From Streptomyces sp. S3(2020) (lineage in GTDB: Bacteria > Actinomycetota > Actinomycetes > Streptomycetales > Streptomycetaceae), in assembly GCF_013044505.1 (NCBI RefSeq), contig NZ_JABERD010000013.1, positions 1 to 64,000 on the forward strand: DNA of 64,000 nt. Direction: 5' to 3'. Under the pieces are notes generated by a model that was not told where the DNA came from, made no database searches, and saw nothing but the letters and a program-made list of their open reading frames with translations. Shown one piece after another: positions 27,086-35,921 of this stretch. Numbering within the stretch: position 1 is the first letter of the stretch; each line of letters begins with the position of its first letter. The position numbers were made by a program, and so were the translations under genes.

Positions 27086-28173
27086 CAGAACACCACCACC
27101 GAGCGCAGGACGTCGCCGCCGTGCATCCGCTCGAAGGCCTTCTCGACCTCGTCGAGCCGGATGGTCTCGGTGACGAACGCCCCGAGGTCCAGGCGGCCTT
27201 GGAGGTGGAGGTCGATCAGCATCGGGAAGTCCCTGCTCGGCAGGCAGTCGCCGTACCAGGAGGACTTCAGCGAACCGCCGCGGCCGAAGACGTCCAGGAG
27301 GGGGAGTTCGAGCTTCATCTCCGGGGTGGGCACACCGACCAGGACGACCGTGCCGGCGAGGTCGCGGGCGTAGAAGGCCTGCTGGTACGTCTCCGGGCGG
27401 CCGACCGCCTCGATGACGACGTCGGCGCCGAAGCCACCGGTCAGCTCACGGATCGCCTCCACCGGGTCGCTCTCGCGGGAGTTCACCGTGTGCGTGGCGC
27501 CCATCGAGCGGGCCGTGTCCAGCTTGCGGTCGTCGATGTCGACGGCGATGATCCGCGACGCGCCCGCCAGCCGGGAACCGGCGATCGCCGCGTCCCCGAC
27601 CCCGCCGCAGCCGATCACCGCGACGGTGTCGCCCCGGCCCACATTGCCGGTGTTGATCGCGGCGCCGATCCCGGCCATGACCCCGCAGCCCAGCAGCCCG
27701 GCGACCTGCGGCGCCACCGACGCGTCCACCTTGGTGCACTGCCCGGCCGCGACGAGTGTCTTCTCCGCGAACGCCCCGATCCCCAGCGCGGGCGAGAGCT
27801 CCTGCCCGGTCGAGGCGAGCGTCATCTTCTGCTTCGCGTTGTGGGTGTTGAAGCAGTACCAGGGACGACCCCGCAGACAGGCCCGACAATTACCGCACAC
27901 GGCCCGCCAGTTGAGGATCACGAAGTCACCCGGGGCGACATCGGTCACGCCCTCGCCGACCGCCTCCACGACACCCGCCGCCTCATGACCGAGCAGGAAC
28001 GGGAAGTCGTCGTTGATGCCGCCCTGCTTGTAGTGCAGGTCGGTATGGCACACCCCGCAGGCCTGCACCTGTACGACCGCTTCGCCCGGGCCGGGGTCGG
28101 GCACCAGGATCGTCTCCACCCGGACCGGCTCGTCCTTGCCCGGTGCGATCACGCCGCGAACTTCCTGCGCCAT
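27085..28173 (-). CDS. mscR: S-(hydroxymethyl)mycothiol dehydrogenase
   Basis: This 362-residue zinc medium-chain dehydrogenase has catalytic-zinc Cys and His in [14 protein letters not shown] and GHEAAGVVE, structural-zinc cysteines in [15 protein letters not shown], and an NAD-binding [12 protein letters not shown]. Sequence and length match the mycothiol-dependent formaldehyde dehydrogenase / S-nitrosomycothiol reductase of actinobacteria. It oxidises the formaldehyde-mycothiol adduct with NAD. The overlapping MBL hydrolase downstream supports the assignment. A palindrome lies about 50 bases upstream of the start. Confidence 0.9.
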   Translation of the reverse strand: MAQEVRGVIAPGKDEPVRVETILVPDPGPGEAVVQVQACGVCHTDLHYKQGGINDDFPFLLGHEAAGVVEAVGEGVTDVAPGDFVILNWRAVCGNCRACLRGRPWYCFNTHNAKQKMTLASTGQELSPALGIGAFAEKTLVAAGQCTKVDASVAPQVAGLLGCGVMAGIGAAINTGNVGRGDTVAVIGCGGVGDAAIAGSRLAGASRIIAVDIDDRKLDTARSMGATHTVNSRESDPVEAIRELTGGFGADVVIEAVGRPETYQQAFYARDLAGTVVLVGVPTPEMKLELPLLDVFGRGGSLKSSWYGDCLPSRDFPMLIDLHLQGRLDLGAFVTETIRLDEVEKAFERMHGGDVLRSVVVF

Positions 28174-28224
28174 GGTGGTGAACCTTTCCTTCCGCCGGTG
28201 TCCGTCCCCTCGACCCTACGTGCA

Positions 28225-28234
28225 ACTGATCAGT
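28225..28234. promoter_or_regulatory. Palindrome upstream of the mycothiol dehydrogenase gene
   Basis: ACTGATCAGT is a perfect 10-bp palindrome about 52 bases upstream of the start. It could be an operator for an aldehyde- or thiol-responsive regulator, but no regulator gene is adjacent. Confidence 0.3.
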
Positions 28235-28307
28235 AGCGGCACGGGAGCGGATCCGTCGCCTTCCGCCACCTCATCCATCACCTTCCGTTACCTTCCGTTA
28301 CCTCCCG

Positions 28308-28886
28308 TCACCGGAGGAAGCCCCGGATCGCCCGGCCCAGCGTCTCCTCGTCCCGGATGTCCGTGCCGCCCAGGGCCAGCAGCCGGTGCGGCACATGGAC
28401 CAGTGTCTCGGCGACCTGCCGGGCCGAGGTCCCCGGAAGACCCGGTTCGACCAGGACGACATCCGCCCGGTCGGCGGCGAGGGCGGCCGTGCGCAGGCCG
28501 ATCTCGTCGAAGGGCCGGACGGTGGTCGTGTAGAGGACGGCCAGGTCGAGGCCCGCGGTGGCGCGCAGCACCGGGTCGAGGGTGGAGCCGACCGCGAGGA
28601 CCACGCCGTCGAGGCCTTCCCGGACGAGTTCGCACCCTTCCGTCGCCCCGCGCGGCTCGGCGTTGGAGTCGGCGCCGACATGGATGTACGCCCGTCCGCC
28701 GCCCGCCACCGCGGCCAGGACGGCTCGGCGCACTTCGGCGGGATGGCCGGGGACATGCACGGTCCAGCCCGGGGTGGCGGCGAATCTGCTCAGCTCCTCC
28801 ACCGCTCCGTAGCCGACGAGGACGGTGCCGCCCGCCGTGGACTCCGGAAGGGACTCGGCGGCGGCGATCAGCATGTCGGAGTGCAC
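28308..28886 (-). CDS. Shortened transketolase C-terminal-domain protein
   Basis: This 192-residue protein resembles the C-terminal half of stand-alone transketolase-like proteins. VHVPGHPAEVRRAVLAAV and the Rossmann-like VREGLDGVVLAVGSTLDPVL and YTTTVRPFD segments are conserved. The N-terminal pyrimidine-binding part is missing and the usual C-terminal extension is short. The GTG at 28886 follows a perfect AGGAGG, so translation is expected despite the reduced size. It diverges from the cytokinin operon across 256 bases. The fas locus of Rhodococcus fascians also includes TPP-enzyme-type genes, but relationship is unproven. It may be decayed. Confidence 0.6.
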   Translation of the reverse strand: MHSDMLIAAAESLPESTAGGTVLVGYGAVEELSRFAATPGWTVHVPGHPAEVRRAVLAAVAGGGRAYIHVGADSNAEPRGATEGCELVREGLDGVVLAVGSTLDPVLRATAGLDLAVLYTTTVRPFDEIGLRTAALAADRADVVLVEPGLPGTSARQVAETLVHVPHRLLALGGTDIRDEETLGRAIRGFLR

Positions 28887-29142
28887 GGGACGACCTCCTG
28901 GTGAGGATATTCTTCCGGCACGTCAAGAATTCGTTAGGAAACAGTCTCGACGCTCGCTCATATCGCTCTGGATTCCCCGCACTTGAGCCACTCACCCCGG
29001 GTAATTCAACCTTTAACAGGCTCACAGGAATGTGGACGTCTCTTTGCCGGGTCCAGATGTCCGCCTGGTTCTTGACGATGGCCGCCGCGTTTACCTTGAC
29101 ACTCATCTCTCCTGTAGATGAAGCGGAAGGGGACACCCCGCC
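28887..29142. other. AT-richer divergent spacer before the cytokinin operon
   Basis: This spacer is visibly richer in A and T than its surroundings and holds no supported gene. TTGACG and TTGACA -35-like boxes occur at about 29072 and 29097. GGAAGGGGA at 29125-29133 is the ribosome site for the first rightward gene. Lower GC content than the chromosome background is a mild sign of acquired DNA. Confidence 0.5.
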
Positions 29143-29949
29143 ATGGCCCAGAGCGACACGCGTCCGACGTCAGGCCCGTTGGTCCATCTCATCGCCGGGC
29201 CGACCGGGGTCGGCAAGAGCGCGGCGGCCACGCGGCTGGCCCGGGCGACCGGTGTCCCGATCGTGGTCGCCGATCGTCTCCAGTGCTTCACGGACCTCGC
29301 CACCACGAGCGCCCGCGCGGGTGCCGATGTGCCGGGGGTGCGCCGGTACTGGCTCGGGGACCGCACCTTCGCCGACGGTGACCTGTCCGCGGCGGAGGCG
29401 GCGGACGCCCTGGTCGCGCTGGTGGAGCGTCTTGGCGCCCTGCACCGGTCGGTGATCGTCGAGGGTGGCTCGATCTCGCTGCTGCGGGAGCTGGCCGCCC
29501 GCCGGGCCGACCTGTCCTGGCGGCTGTCGGTCCGCCTTCTGTCCCCGCCCGGGCGGGACGAGTACGTCGCCGCGCTGGCCCGCCGGGCCCGCGAGATGCT
29601 CGCCCCGCAGGCTCCGGGCGACAGCCTGCTCCAGGAACTGGCGGCGCTGTGGCGCGAGCCGCGGCAGCGGCTGCTCGCGGCCTCCGTCAACGGCTTCGAG
29701 GCCGTCCTCGAATGCTGCGCCAAGTACGCGCTGGAGGTGGAGTCCGTCGACCGGCAACCTCTTTCGGAACACGTACTGGACCGGATGGCCGCACTGATCG
29801 CCGAACGGCACGCCGAACACGGTTTTCTCCAGCATCGCGTGTTCTCCGAAATTTTCGACAGTCCAATAGCGGGCCCGGAATTCGACGGATTCGATGGACT
29901 CGACGGATCTGACGGATCCGACGGCGACTTTCTGGAGCGTGTGGCGTGA
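29143..29949 (+). CDS. Adenylate isopentenyltransferase (cytokinin synthase, FasD/Tzs-like)
   Basis: This 268-residue protein is an isopentenyltransferase of the bacterial cytokinin class. It transfers a prenyl group from DMAPP to the N6 of AMP. The P-loop GPTGVGKS (residues 19-26), VVADRLQCFTDLATTSAR and GVRRYWLGDR segments fit the Tzs/FasD group rather than tRNA-modifying MiaA, which is longer. The ATG at 29143 follows GGAAGGGGA. The C-terminus ends in an unusual Asp/Gly/Ser-rich tail (FDGFDGLDGSDGSDGDF) encoded by near-tandem GACGGATC units. The stop overlaps the region of the next start, so it is co-transcribed with a cytokinin-dehydrogenase-like gene and a LOG fusion. Confidence 0.85.
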   Translation: MAQSDTRPTSGPLVHLIAGPTGVGKSAAATRLARATGVPIVVADRLQCFTDLATTSARAGADVPGVRRYWLGDRTFADGDLSAAEAADALVALVERLGALHRSVIVEGGSISLLRELAARRADLSWRLSVRLLSPPGRDEYVAALARRAREMLAPQAPGDSLLQELAALWREPRQRLLAASVNGFEAVLECCAKYALEVESVDRQPLSEHVLDRMAALIAERHAEHGFLQHRVFSEIFDSPIAGPEFDGFDGLDGSDGSDGDFLERVA

Positions 29950-29972
29950 ATGCGATCCGGGAGGACGAGGAC

Positions 29973-31322
29973 ATGGCACTCGCCTCGCACGATTTCGGCC
30001 ACATCGTGGAATCCCGCCCGCTCGGTGTTCTGGCGGCGCGTTCCTGTGCCGCGGTCGGGGAACTCGTCGCCTTCGCCGGGACGCAAGGGGTGCCGGTCGC
30101 CGCCCGCGGCTGTGGACACGCCCCGTACGGGCAGGGCCAGGCGGACGGCGGATACGTCGTCGACATGGGCGGACTCGACGAGGTGCGCTGTGTGCCGGGC
30201 GACCGGACGCTGGTCGCCGGGGCGGGCGCGACCTGGGGCGAGGTCGTACGGGTCGGGCTCGCCGAGGGGCTGGTGCCGCCGGTGCTCCCCGACCATCTGG
30301 GCGCGAGTGTCGGCGGGGTGCTGAGCACCGGCGGGTTCGGCGGATCGAGCCACCGCCGCGGCCTTGTCGCCGACTGGGTGCGGGAACTGGAGGTGGTCAC
30401 CGGCACCGGCGAGCGGCTGGTCTGTTCGCCCGAGCGGCATCCGGACCTGTTCGGCGCGGTCCTGGCGGGACTCGGCCAGTGCGCCCTGATCGTCCGCGCC
30501 GCGCTCCGGCTGGTGCCCGCACCTGTACGCGTCCGCCGCTACCGCCTCTACCACGAGGATCCCGCCGGCTTCTTCACGGACCAGCGCAGACTGGCCCGCG
30601 ACGGCCGGTTCAGCCATGTCGCGGGCCGGGCCCGCCCGGCGCTCGGTGGCACCTGGAGCTACATGATCGAGGCGGTGGCGCCGTACGGCGGTGAACTCCC
30701 CCGCGTGGACGACCGGTTGACCGGTGACGAGCTGTCGCCCGGTGACGAACTGTCCCTCCGTGACGACCTGTTGATCGGTGATCTGGACCACGACCGGGAC
30801 AGCGAGGAGATCGAGGACCTGTCGTACGTGGAGTACCTTCACCGCCCGGACCGCGACGAGCGGCTGCTGCGTGCCACGGGTGAATGGGACCGTCCGCATC
30901 CCTGGCTCACGCTGCTGCTCCCGGAGGCGGCGGCCGCGGCCTTCGTCCCGGCGGTGCTGGCCGAGGCCGACCAACAGGGCCTCAGGTTCTGCGGAGTGGT
31001 GCAGCTGCGTCCGCTCTCCGGGCGCGTGCTCGGCGCACCGCTGCTGCGCAGGCCGCCCGGCGAACTCCTGTGCCTGCTCTCCCTGATGCGCACCGCACCG
31101 CCCACCGATCCGGGCACCGTACAGCGCATGGTCGCCGCCAATCGCGCCCTGTACGAGCGGGCCAGGGCCGTGGGCGGAGTCCTCCATCCCGTCAGCGCGC
31201 TGCCGATGACGGGAGAGGACTGGCGGGCCCATTTCGGCCCCGACTGGGCGGACTTCGCCCGCGTCAAGGAGCAGTACGACCCCCAGCACATCCTGACCAG
31301 GGGGTACGGGCTGTGGGCGTGA
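29973..31322 (+). CDS. FAD-linked oxidoreductase, cytokinin-dehydrogenase-like (FasE-like)
   Basis: This 449-residue flavoprotein has a VAO/PCMH-type FAD-binding N-terminal domain. [11 protein letters not shown] contains His49 in the position that carries covalent FAD in cytokinin dehydrogenases (GHS/GQ motif). [20 protein letters not shown] is the second FAD-contact loop. The C-terminal end [14 protein letters not shown] is typical. The ATG at 29973 follows GGGAGGAC. A GTG at 29946 that overlaps the upstream stop as GTGA is an alternative. In fas loci such enzymes cleave or remodel isopentenyladenine-type cytokinins. The Asp/Glu-rich insertion [20 protein letters not shown] is unusual. Confidence 0.8.
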   Translation: MALASHDFGHIVESRPLGVLAARSCAAVGELVAFAGTQGVPVAARGCGHAPYGQGQADGGYVVDMGGLDEVRCVPGDRTLVAGAGATWGEVVRVGLAEGLVPPVLPDHLGASVGGVLSTGGFGGSSHRRGLVADWVRELEVVTGTGERLVCSPERHPDLFGAVLAGLGQCALIVRAALRLVPAPVRVRRYRLYHEDPAGFFTDQRRLARDGRFSHVAGRARPALGGTWSYMIEAVAPYGGELPRVDDRLTGDELSPGDELSLRDDLLIGDLDHDRDSEEIEDLSYVEYLHRPDRDERLLRATGEWDRPHPWLTLLLPEAAAAAFVPAVLAEADQQGLRFCGVVQLRPLSGRVLGAPLLRRPPGELLCLLSLMRTAPPTDPGTVQRMVAANRALYERARAVGGVLHPVSALPMTGEDWRAHFGPDWADFARVKEQYDPQHILTRGYGLWA

Positions 31323-32821
31323 GCGCCGTGACCGTCTTCTGCGGTGCGTCCACCGGGCACCGTCCCGCCCCGCTGCACGCCGCCGCCGATCTGGGCCGCG
31401 CCCTGGGAGCGGCCGGGATACGGCTGGTCTACGGCGGCGCCCGCACCGGGCTGATGGGCGCCGTCGCGGACGGGGCGCTGGGCGCGGGAGGCTCAGTGAC
31501 CGGGGTCGTGCCCCGCGCGATGCTGCCGTACGAGATCACCCATACGGGACTGACCGACCTCGAAGTGGTCGCGGACCTCCATGAGCGCAAGGCGCGGATG
31601 GCCGAGTCGGGCGACGCGTTCGTGGCGCTGCCGGGCGGTCTGGGCACGGCGGAGGAGCTCCTTGAGGCGTTGGCCTGGGCGCAGTTGGGCCTGCACCGCA
31701 AACCGTGCCTCCTGCTCGATCCGTCCGGTTTCTTCCGTCCGCTGCTGTCCTTCCTGGAGCATGCCAGGGACGAGGGCTTCCTGCATGCCGGTGATCTGGA
31801 GCGGATCGTGGTGTGCCGGTCGGCCGAGGAGGTGCTCGCGCGGCTGGCGAGCGCACCGGCCGCCGACGCTCCGGTGCGGGTGCCGCGGGGCCGGACCGCG
31901 TTCCTGTTCTCGGCGGCCGGCTCGCAGCAGCCGCGGATGGGGCGTGAACTCCACGCCACGTCACCGGTGTTCGCCGATGCCCTCGACGAGGTGTGCGGGC
32001 TGCTCACCCCCTACCTGGACCTGCCGCTGCGGGACGTGATGTTCGCCCCGCCCGGGACACGCACCGCGGCGCTGCTCGACCAGGTCGCGTACGGGTTCCC
32101 GGCGATCTTCGCGCTCCAGGTCGCCCAGTACCGGCTGCTGGAGAGCCAGGGACTGCGCCCCGACGTGCTGTTCGGCTACTCGGCCGGGCACATGGCGGCG
32201 GCCCACGCGGCGGGGGTGTTCTCGCTGGCGGACGCCTGTCGTGCGGTCGGCACGCTGTCGCGACTGGTGCGGACCCTGCCGGAGGGCGGATGCATGGCCG
32301 CGGTGGAGGCTGCGCCACAGGAACTGCACCTGGGGCCGGGCGCGGTGGTCGCGGCGGTCAACGGACCCCGGTCCGTCGTCGTGGCCGGGGACCGCGAGGC
32401 AGTGACGGCGGTGTGCGCGCGGTGGACGGCCCGGGGGCGCCGCACCCATGTGCTGCGCGTGGACGCGGCTCCCCACTCCCCGCGCTTCGAGCCCCTCCTC
32501 GCCGACTACCACCGGACCCTGCTCACGATGGAACTCCACGTTCCCCGTATCCCCCTCCTGTCCGACACCACGGCCGCACCGGTCACCAGGGCGGCCACCG
32601 AACCCGGTTACTGGGTACGCGCGCTGCGCCGGCCCGTCCGCTTCGCGGACGCGGTCGCCCGTCTGCACGCCGAGGGCACGACCACCTACCTCGAACTCGG
32701 ACCGGGCGAGGTCCTGACCGGCATGCTCGACGCCTGTCTGCCCCGCGGAGCCGACCGTCCGCTGCTCCTGTCCGTGACACGGAACTGGCGAGCGCTCCGC
32801 AAGGAGACGGACGCGGCCTGA
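31319..32821 (+). CDS. LOG phosphoribohydrolase fused to an acyltransferase domain
   Basis: This is a two-domain protein of 500 residues. Residues 1-185 form a LOG-type cytokinin-nucleotide phosphoribohydrolase with [16 protein letters not shown] and PGGLGTAEE (105-112). From about residue 195 to the end runs a FabD/PKS-type acyltransferase: [14 protein letters not shown], nucleophile Ser288 in GYSAGH, His386 in APHSP, and [15 protein letters not shown]. In the alignment I made by eye, the Arg that binds malonyl carboxylate is Leu (GTLSRLVR). A monocarboxylic acyl group is therefore more likely. The GTG overlaps the previous stop as GTGA. No acyl carrier protein is encoded nearby. Confidence 0.83.
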   Translation: MSAVTVFCGASTGHRPAPLHAAADLGRALGAAGIRLVYGGARTGLMGAVADGALGAGGSVTGVVPRAMLPYEITHTGLTDLEVVADLHERKARMAESGDAFVALPGGLGTAEELLEALAWAQLGLHRKPCLLLDPSGFFRPLLSFLEHARDEGFLHAGDLERIVVCRSAEEVLARLASAPAADAPVRVPRGRTAFLFSAAGSQQPRMGRELHATSPVFADALDEVCGLLTPYLDLPLRDVMFAPPGTRTAALLDQVAYGFPAIFALQVAQYRLLESQGLRPDVLFGYSAGHMAAAHAAGVFSLADACRAVGTLSRLVRTLPEGGCMAAVEAAPQELHLGPGAVVAAVNGPRSVVVAGDREAVTAVCARWTARGRRTHVLRVDAAPHSPRFEPLLADYHRTLLTMELHVPRIPLLSDTTAAPVTRAATEPGYWVRALRRPVRFADAVARLHAEGTTTYLELGPGEVLTGMLDACLPRGADRPLLLSVTRNWRALRKETDAA

Positions 32822-32824
32822 AGG

Positions 32825-32840
32825 CGCCAGCCGCCTGGCG
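32825..32840. terminator. Short hairpin at the end of the cytokinin operon
   Basis: CGCCAG (32825-32830) and CTGGCG (32835-32840) form a 6-bp stem with a 4-base loop just after the LOG-acyltransferase stop, between convergent genes. Confidence 0.45.
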
Positions 32841-32892
32841 GATGCCAACGCGGCGCCGGGAGCCGCCGGACTCCTGTCGGTCCTCCGGGTCG

Positions 32893-33729
32893 CTACGGCG
32901 TCTCCAGCCTGCGCAGCCGCTCCGCGTCTCCCGTGCGCGGGCAGGTGGAGCAGGCCTCGGCCGGGCGGATCGCGTAGAACATGCAGCAGCCGGTGCGGGT
33001 ACGGGTGGCGTGGCGGGTGCCGTCGTCGCCGACCAGGTAGCGGAAGTCGGCGCCGCTGGGGTACGGGGGCACGGGGATCGGCAGCACCTCGGTGGCGGCC
33101 CTGATCGCGGCGCCCTCCTGGCCCAGCATCCGGCCGAGGTACCAGAGGGCCGACACCAGGTCGTCGGAGACCATGCCCCACAGGGCGCGCGAGCGGCGGC
33201 GCGCGACCGGCCCGATCGCGGCCAGCAGGGGGCGCATGTGCTCGGCGAGGGACATGCGCAACTGGGCGCGCAGCTGGTCCTCCTGAGGGAGCGTCAGCAC
33301 GCCGGGGAGTGCGGCCACGGGGTCGCCGGGGAGGCAGGCGAGTTCGGTGCCGGGTGTGATCTCGTACGTTCCCGAGGCGAGGTCGAGACGGAGGTCCTCG
33401 GGCCGGATGCGGGGCACCCTCCGTTCGAGGTACCAGGTGCCGCCCATGAGGACGCCGACGGACCAGGCGTAGTCGTGCAGGGCGCGGGAGGCAGCGACGT
33501 CCGGGCGTACGGCGACTCCGTAGCGGTCGCGGATGCGGGCCGACTCGGCTTCGACGAACGCGTCCAGCACGGCTCGATCGGACGCCAACAGGTCGGCCGT
33601 CACACCTGTTCGGCCCTCTTCCGCGACTCTCGCGTCCAGCGCTGCGCAGATGCCGGCCAGTCGTCGGTAGACGTCACCGAGGGCTCGCGATACGGCACCG
33701 TCCGGCGTGGTCTTGAGGGCCAGGGACAT
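32893..33729 (-). CDS. FhuF-like 2Fe-2S ferric-siderophore reductase
   Basis: This 278-residue protein carries the FhuF C-terminal cluster motif, CCMFYAI followed by CSTCP. Its four cysteines bind a 2Fe-2S centre used to reduce ferric siderophores in the cytoplasm. The ATG at 33729 follows GGAG by 7 bases; a longer frame start at 33777 would overlap the iron box. It diverges from the siderophore import/biosynthesis operon across two iron boxes, so it should be induced under iron limitation together with the transporter. Confidence 0.83.
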   Translation of the reverse strand: MSLALKTTPDGAVSRALGDVYRRLAGICAALDARVAEEGRTGVTADLLASDRAVLDAFVEAESARIRDRYGVAVRPDVAASRALHDYAWSVGVLMGGTWYLERRVPRIRPEDLRLDLASGTYEITPGTELACLPGDPVAALPGVLTLPQEDQLRAQLRMSLAEHMRPLLAAIGPVARRRSRALWGMVSDDLVSALWYLGRMLGQEGAAIRAATEVLPIPVPPYPSGADFRYLVGDDGTRHATRTRTGCCMFYAIRPAEACSTCPRTGDAERLRRLETP

Positions 33730-33769
33730 CGACGTGCTCCAGGTGCAGGGGAGATCCAGAAGAGGTTTA

Positions 33770-33788
33770 ATAGGCAAGCCTTACCTTA
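33770..33788. promoter_or_regulatory. Iron box 1 (IdeR/DmdR1-type)
   Basis: The 19-bp sequence ATAGGCAAGCCTTACCTTA matches the actinobacterial iron-box palindrome TWAGGTTAGSCTWACCTWA at 16 positions. It lies 41 bases upstream of the FhuF-like start and is expected to bind the Fe(II)-loaded DtxR-family repressor. Confidence 0.75.
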
Positions 33789-33849
33789 CCTCGATCAAGG
33801 GACCCGCATGTCAACGCATCTCAAAGGAATCACACAGTCAGTTGAAAAC

Positions 33850-33868
33850 TAAAGCAAGCCTCACCTAA
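33850..33868 (+). promoter_or_regulatory. Iron box 2 (IdeR/DmdR1-type)
   Basis: TAAAGCAAGCCTCACCTAA matches the iron-box consensus TTAGGTTAGGCTCACCTAA at 14 of 19 positions, with a perfect right arm. It lies 12 bases upstream of the GTG of the first permease gene, where repressor binding would silence the operon. Confidence 0.72.
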
Positions 33869-33879
33869 GCTCACGCCTC

Positions 33880-34911
33880 GTGACTGCGATCCATCGGGAC
33901 GCACCCCCCACAGGTGTGCCCTTTCGTGCCTTCAGGCGCATACCGCTCTTCCTGACCGGCCTCGCGGCCCTGACCCTCTGCATCGCCCTGAGCCTCGCCC
34001 TCGGCGCCCGCTCGATCCCCCTGTCCACCGTGGCCGACGCCCTGTTCGGCCACACCCACGGACGCGACGCCCTCGTCGTGACCGGGCTGCGACTCCCGCG
34101 CACCGTCATCGGCCTCGCAGTCGGCGCCGCGCTCGGCGCCGCCGGAGCCGTCGCCCAGGGCATCACCCGCAACCCGCTCGCCTCCCCCACGACCCTCGGC
34201 ATCAACGCGGGCGCGGGCTTCGCGGTCGTCGTCGCGATCTACGCACTGAAGCTCGACGACCCCGTCGAGTACGTGTGGTTCGCGTTCGCCGGAGCCGCGG
34301 CCGCCGCCGTCCTCGCCCAGGCGCTGGCCCGCCGCGCCGGCGACATCGATCCCGTACGGCTCGCCCTCGGCGGCACCGTGCTCCAACTCGTGCTGCTGTC
34401 CTGGACGTCCGCGGTGATGCTGCTCAACCAGCGCACCCTCGACGAGGCCCGCTTCTGGCTCGCCGGCTCCCTGTCCGGACGCCCCCTCGACACACTGTGG
34501 CCGGTCCTGCCGACCCTGCTGCTCGGCGTCGTCATCGCGCTGGCCGTCTCCCCCGCCCTCAACGCCCTTGCCCTGGGCGACGATTCGGCGCAGGCCCTCG
34601 GTGTCCCGGTGGCCCGGATCCGACTGGCCGGCGGTGTCGCGGTCGTCCTGCTCGCCGGTTCGGCGGTCGCGGTGGCCGGGCCGATCGCCTTCATCGGGCT
34701 CGCCGCACCCCATCTCGTACGTCCGCTGCTCGGCGGCGACCACCGGCTGCTGGTGCCCGGCTGTCTGATCGCCGGTCCGCTGCTGCTGCTCGCGGCCGAT
34801 GTGCTCGGCCGCATGGTGATCCGCCCCTCGGAGCTGGAGGTCGGCATCGTGACCGCGTTCCTGGGCGCGCCCCTGCTGGCGCTGCTGGCCCGGAAGGTGG
34901 CGACCCGGTGA
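33880..34911 (+). CDS. Iron-siderophore ABC permease (FecCD), subunit 1
   Basis: This 343-residue FecCD-type permease has about ten transmembrane segments. The hallmark GLRLPRTVIGLAVGAALGAAG and the GITRNPLASPTTLGINAG loop near residues 85-110 are present. The start is GTG at 33880. It is the first gene of an iron-box-controlled operon with the second permease, ATPase and binding lipoprotein. Its stop overlaps the next start as GTGA. Confidence 0.9.
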   Translation: MTAIHRDAPPTGVPFRAFRRIPLFLTGLAALTLCIALSLALGARSIPLSTVADALFGHTHGRDALVVTGLRLPRTVIGLAVGAALGAAGAVAQGITRNPLASPTTLGINAGAGFAVVVAIYALKLDDPVEYVWFAFAGAAAAAVLAQALARRAGDIDPVRLALGGTVLQLVLLSWTSAVMLLNQRTLDEARFWLAGSLSGRPLDTLWPVLPTLLLGVVIALAVSPALNALALGDDSAQALGVPVARIRLAGGVAVVLLAGSAVAVAGPIAFIGLAAPHLVRPLLGGDHRLLVPGCLIAGPLLLLAADVLGRMVIRPSELEVGIVTAFLGAPLLALLARKVATR

Positions 34912-35921
34912 ACCGGTCCAGGACCCGTGGGCGCGTCCTCGTCTTCGCCGGCTCCGGCCTCGTGGCGCTGTTCGTGCTGCTCACCGTCTCCCTGACGACC
35001 GGTGAGATGCGGATCCCCGCCACCACCGCGCTGCGCGCCCTGGTCGGGCTCGGCGACGCGGGAGACGTCCTCGTGGTGCAGCAGTTCCGCGCGCCCCGGT
35101 CCCTCGCCGCGATCGCCGGTGGCGCCGGGCTCGGTGTGGCGGGCTGTGTGCTGCAACGGCTGTTCCGCAACCCCCTGGCCTCCCCGGACGTCATGGGGGT
35201 GACCGGCGGTGCCTCGCTCGGCGCGGTCGCGCTGATCGCGGCCGGGGCCTCCCAGACGCTGATCCCGCTCGGGGCACTGGGCGGCGGCCTCCTCGCGGCC
35301 CTGCTCCTGGGCGTGTTCGCCTGGGGTTCCGGGCTCGCCGTCACCCGCCTGGTGCTCACCGGGCTGGCCGTGCAGGCGGGGCTCGCCGCCGCCGTGAACC
35401 TGATGATCGTGCGCTTCCCGGCCGAGCTGGCCGGATCGGCGCTCCAGTGGACCACGGGTTCGGTGTACGGGCGGACGTGGACGGAGGTGTGGGGAGCGGG
35501 CGGCGCCATGGCGGGCGCGCTCGCCGCCGCCTTCGTCCTGCATCGCCGGCTGGCCGTGCTCGACCTCGGCGACGACTCCGCGGGCGCCCTCGGGCTCGAC
35601 ACCTCCAGGGCACGCCTCCAACTGCTCGTCCTCGCGGTCGTGCTGGCCTCGCTCGCCGCCGCGCTCGCCGGTCCGGTGACTTTCGTGGCGCTCGCGGTGC
35701 CGCACATCGTGCGGTTCGTCACCGGGCCGCCCACCGCCGCCTCGCTCGCGCTGGCGGGCCTCACCGGGGCGGTGCTGCTGCTCGCCTCCGACCTGGTGGT
35801 GCAGCACCTGCTGCCGATCGAGGGGCTGCCGGTGGGCGCGGTCACCGCGACGCTCGGGGCGCCCTGGCTGCTGGTGCTGATGTTCCGGCAGAGCTCGCCC
35901 GTGCAGAGGAGCCACGCATGA
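34908..35921 (+). CDS. Iron-siderophore ABC permease (FecCD), subunit 2
   Basis: This 337-residue FecCD permease pairs with the preceding gene product. RAPRSLAAIAGGAGLGVAGC and LFRNPLASPDVMGVTGGASLG mark the conserved segment. The GTG overlaps the upstream stop by four bases and its own stop overlaps the ATPase ATG. The hydrophobic profile shows about nine to ten helices. Confidence 0.9.
   Translation: MNRSRTRGRVLVFAGSGLVALFVLLTVSLTTGEMRIPATTALRALVGLGDAGDVLVVQQFRAPRSLAAIAGGAGLGVAGCVLQRLFRNPLASPDVMGVTGGASLGAVALIAAGASQTLIPLGALGGGLLAALLLGVFAWGSGLAVTRLVLTGLAVQAGLAAAVNLMIVRFPAELAGSALQWTTGSVYGRTWTEVWGAGGAMAGALAAAFVLHRRLAVLDLGDDSAGALGLDTSRARLQLLVLAVVLASLAAALAGPVTFVALAVPHIVRFVTGPPTAASLALAGLTGAVLLLASDLVVQHLLPIEGLPVGAVTATLGAPWLLVLMFRQSSPVQRSHA

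Noticed and set aside
28281-28310. Tandem CCTTCCGTTA units as a repeat array
   Set aside because: There are only two exact units and one degenerate unit; too short to call an array.
29103-31289. A 728-codon minus-strand frame opposite the cytokinin genes
   Set aside because: It is the antisense shadow of the IPT and CKX genes, with no recognisable domain and poor start context.
32893-33777. Longer start for the FhuF-like gene at 33777
   Set aside because: It would overlap iron box 1 and lacks a ribosome site; the ATG at 33729 has GGAG upstream.
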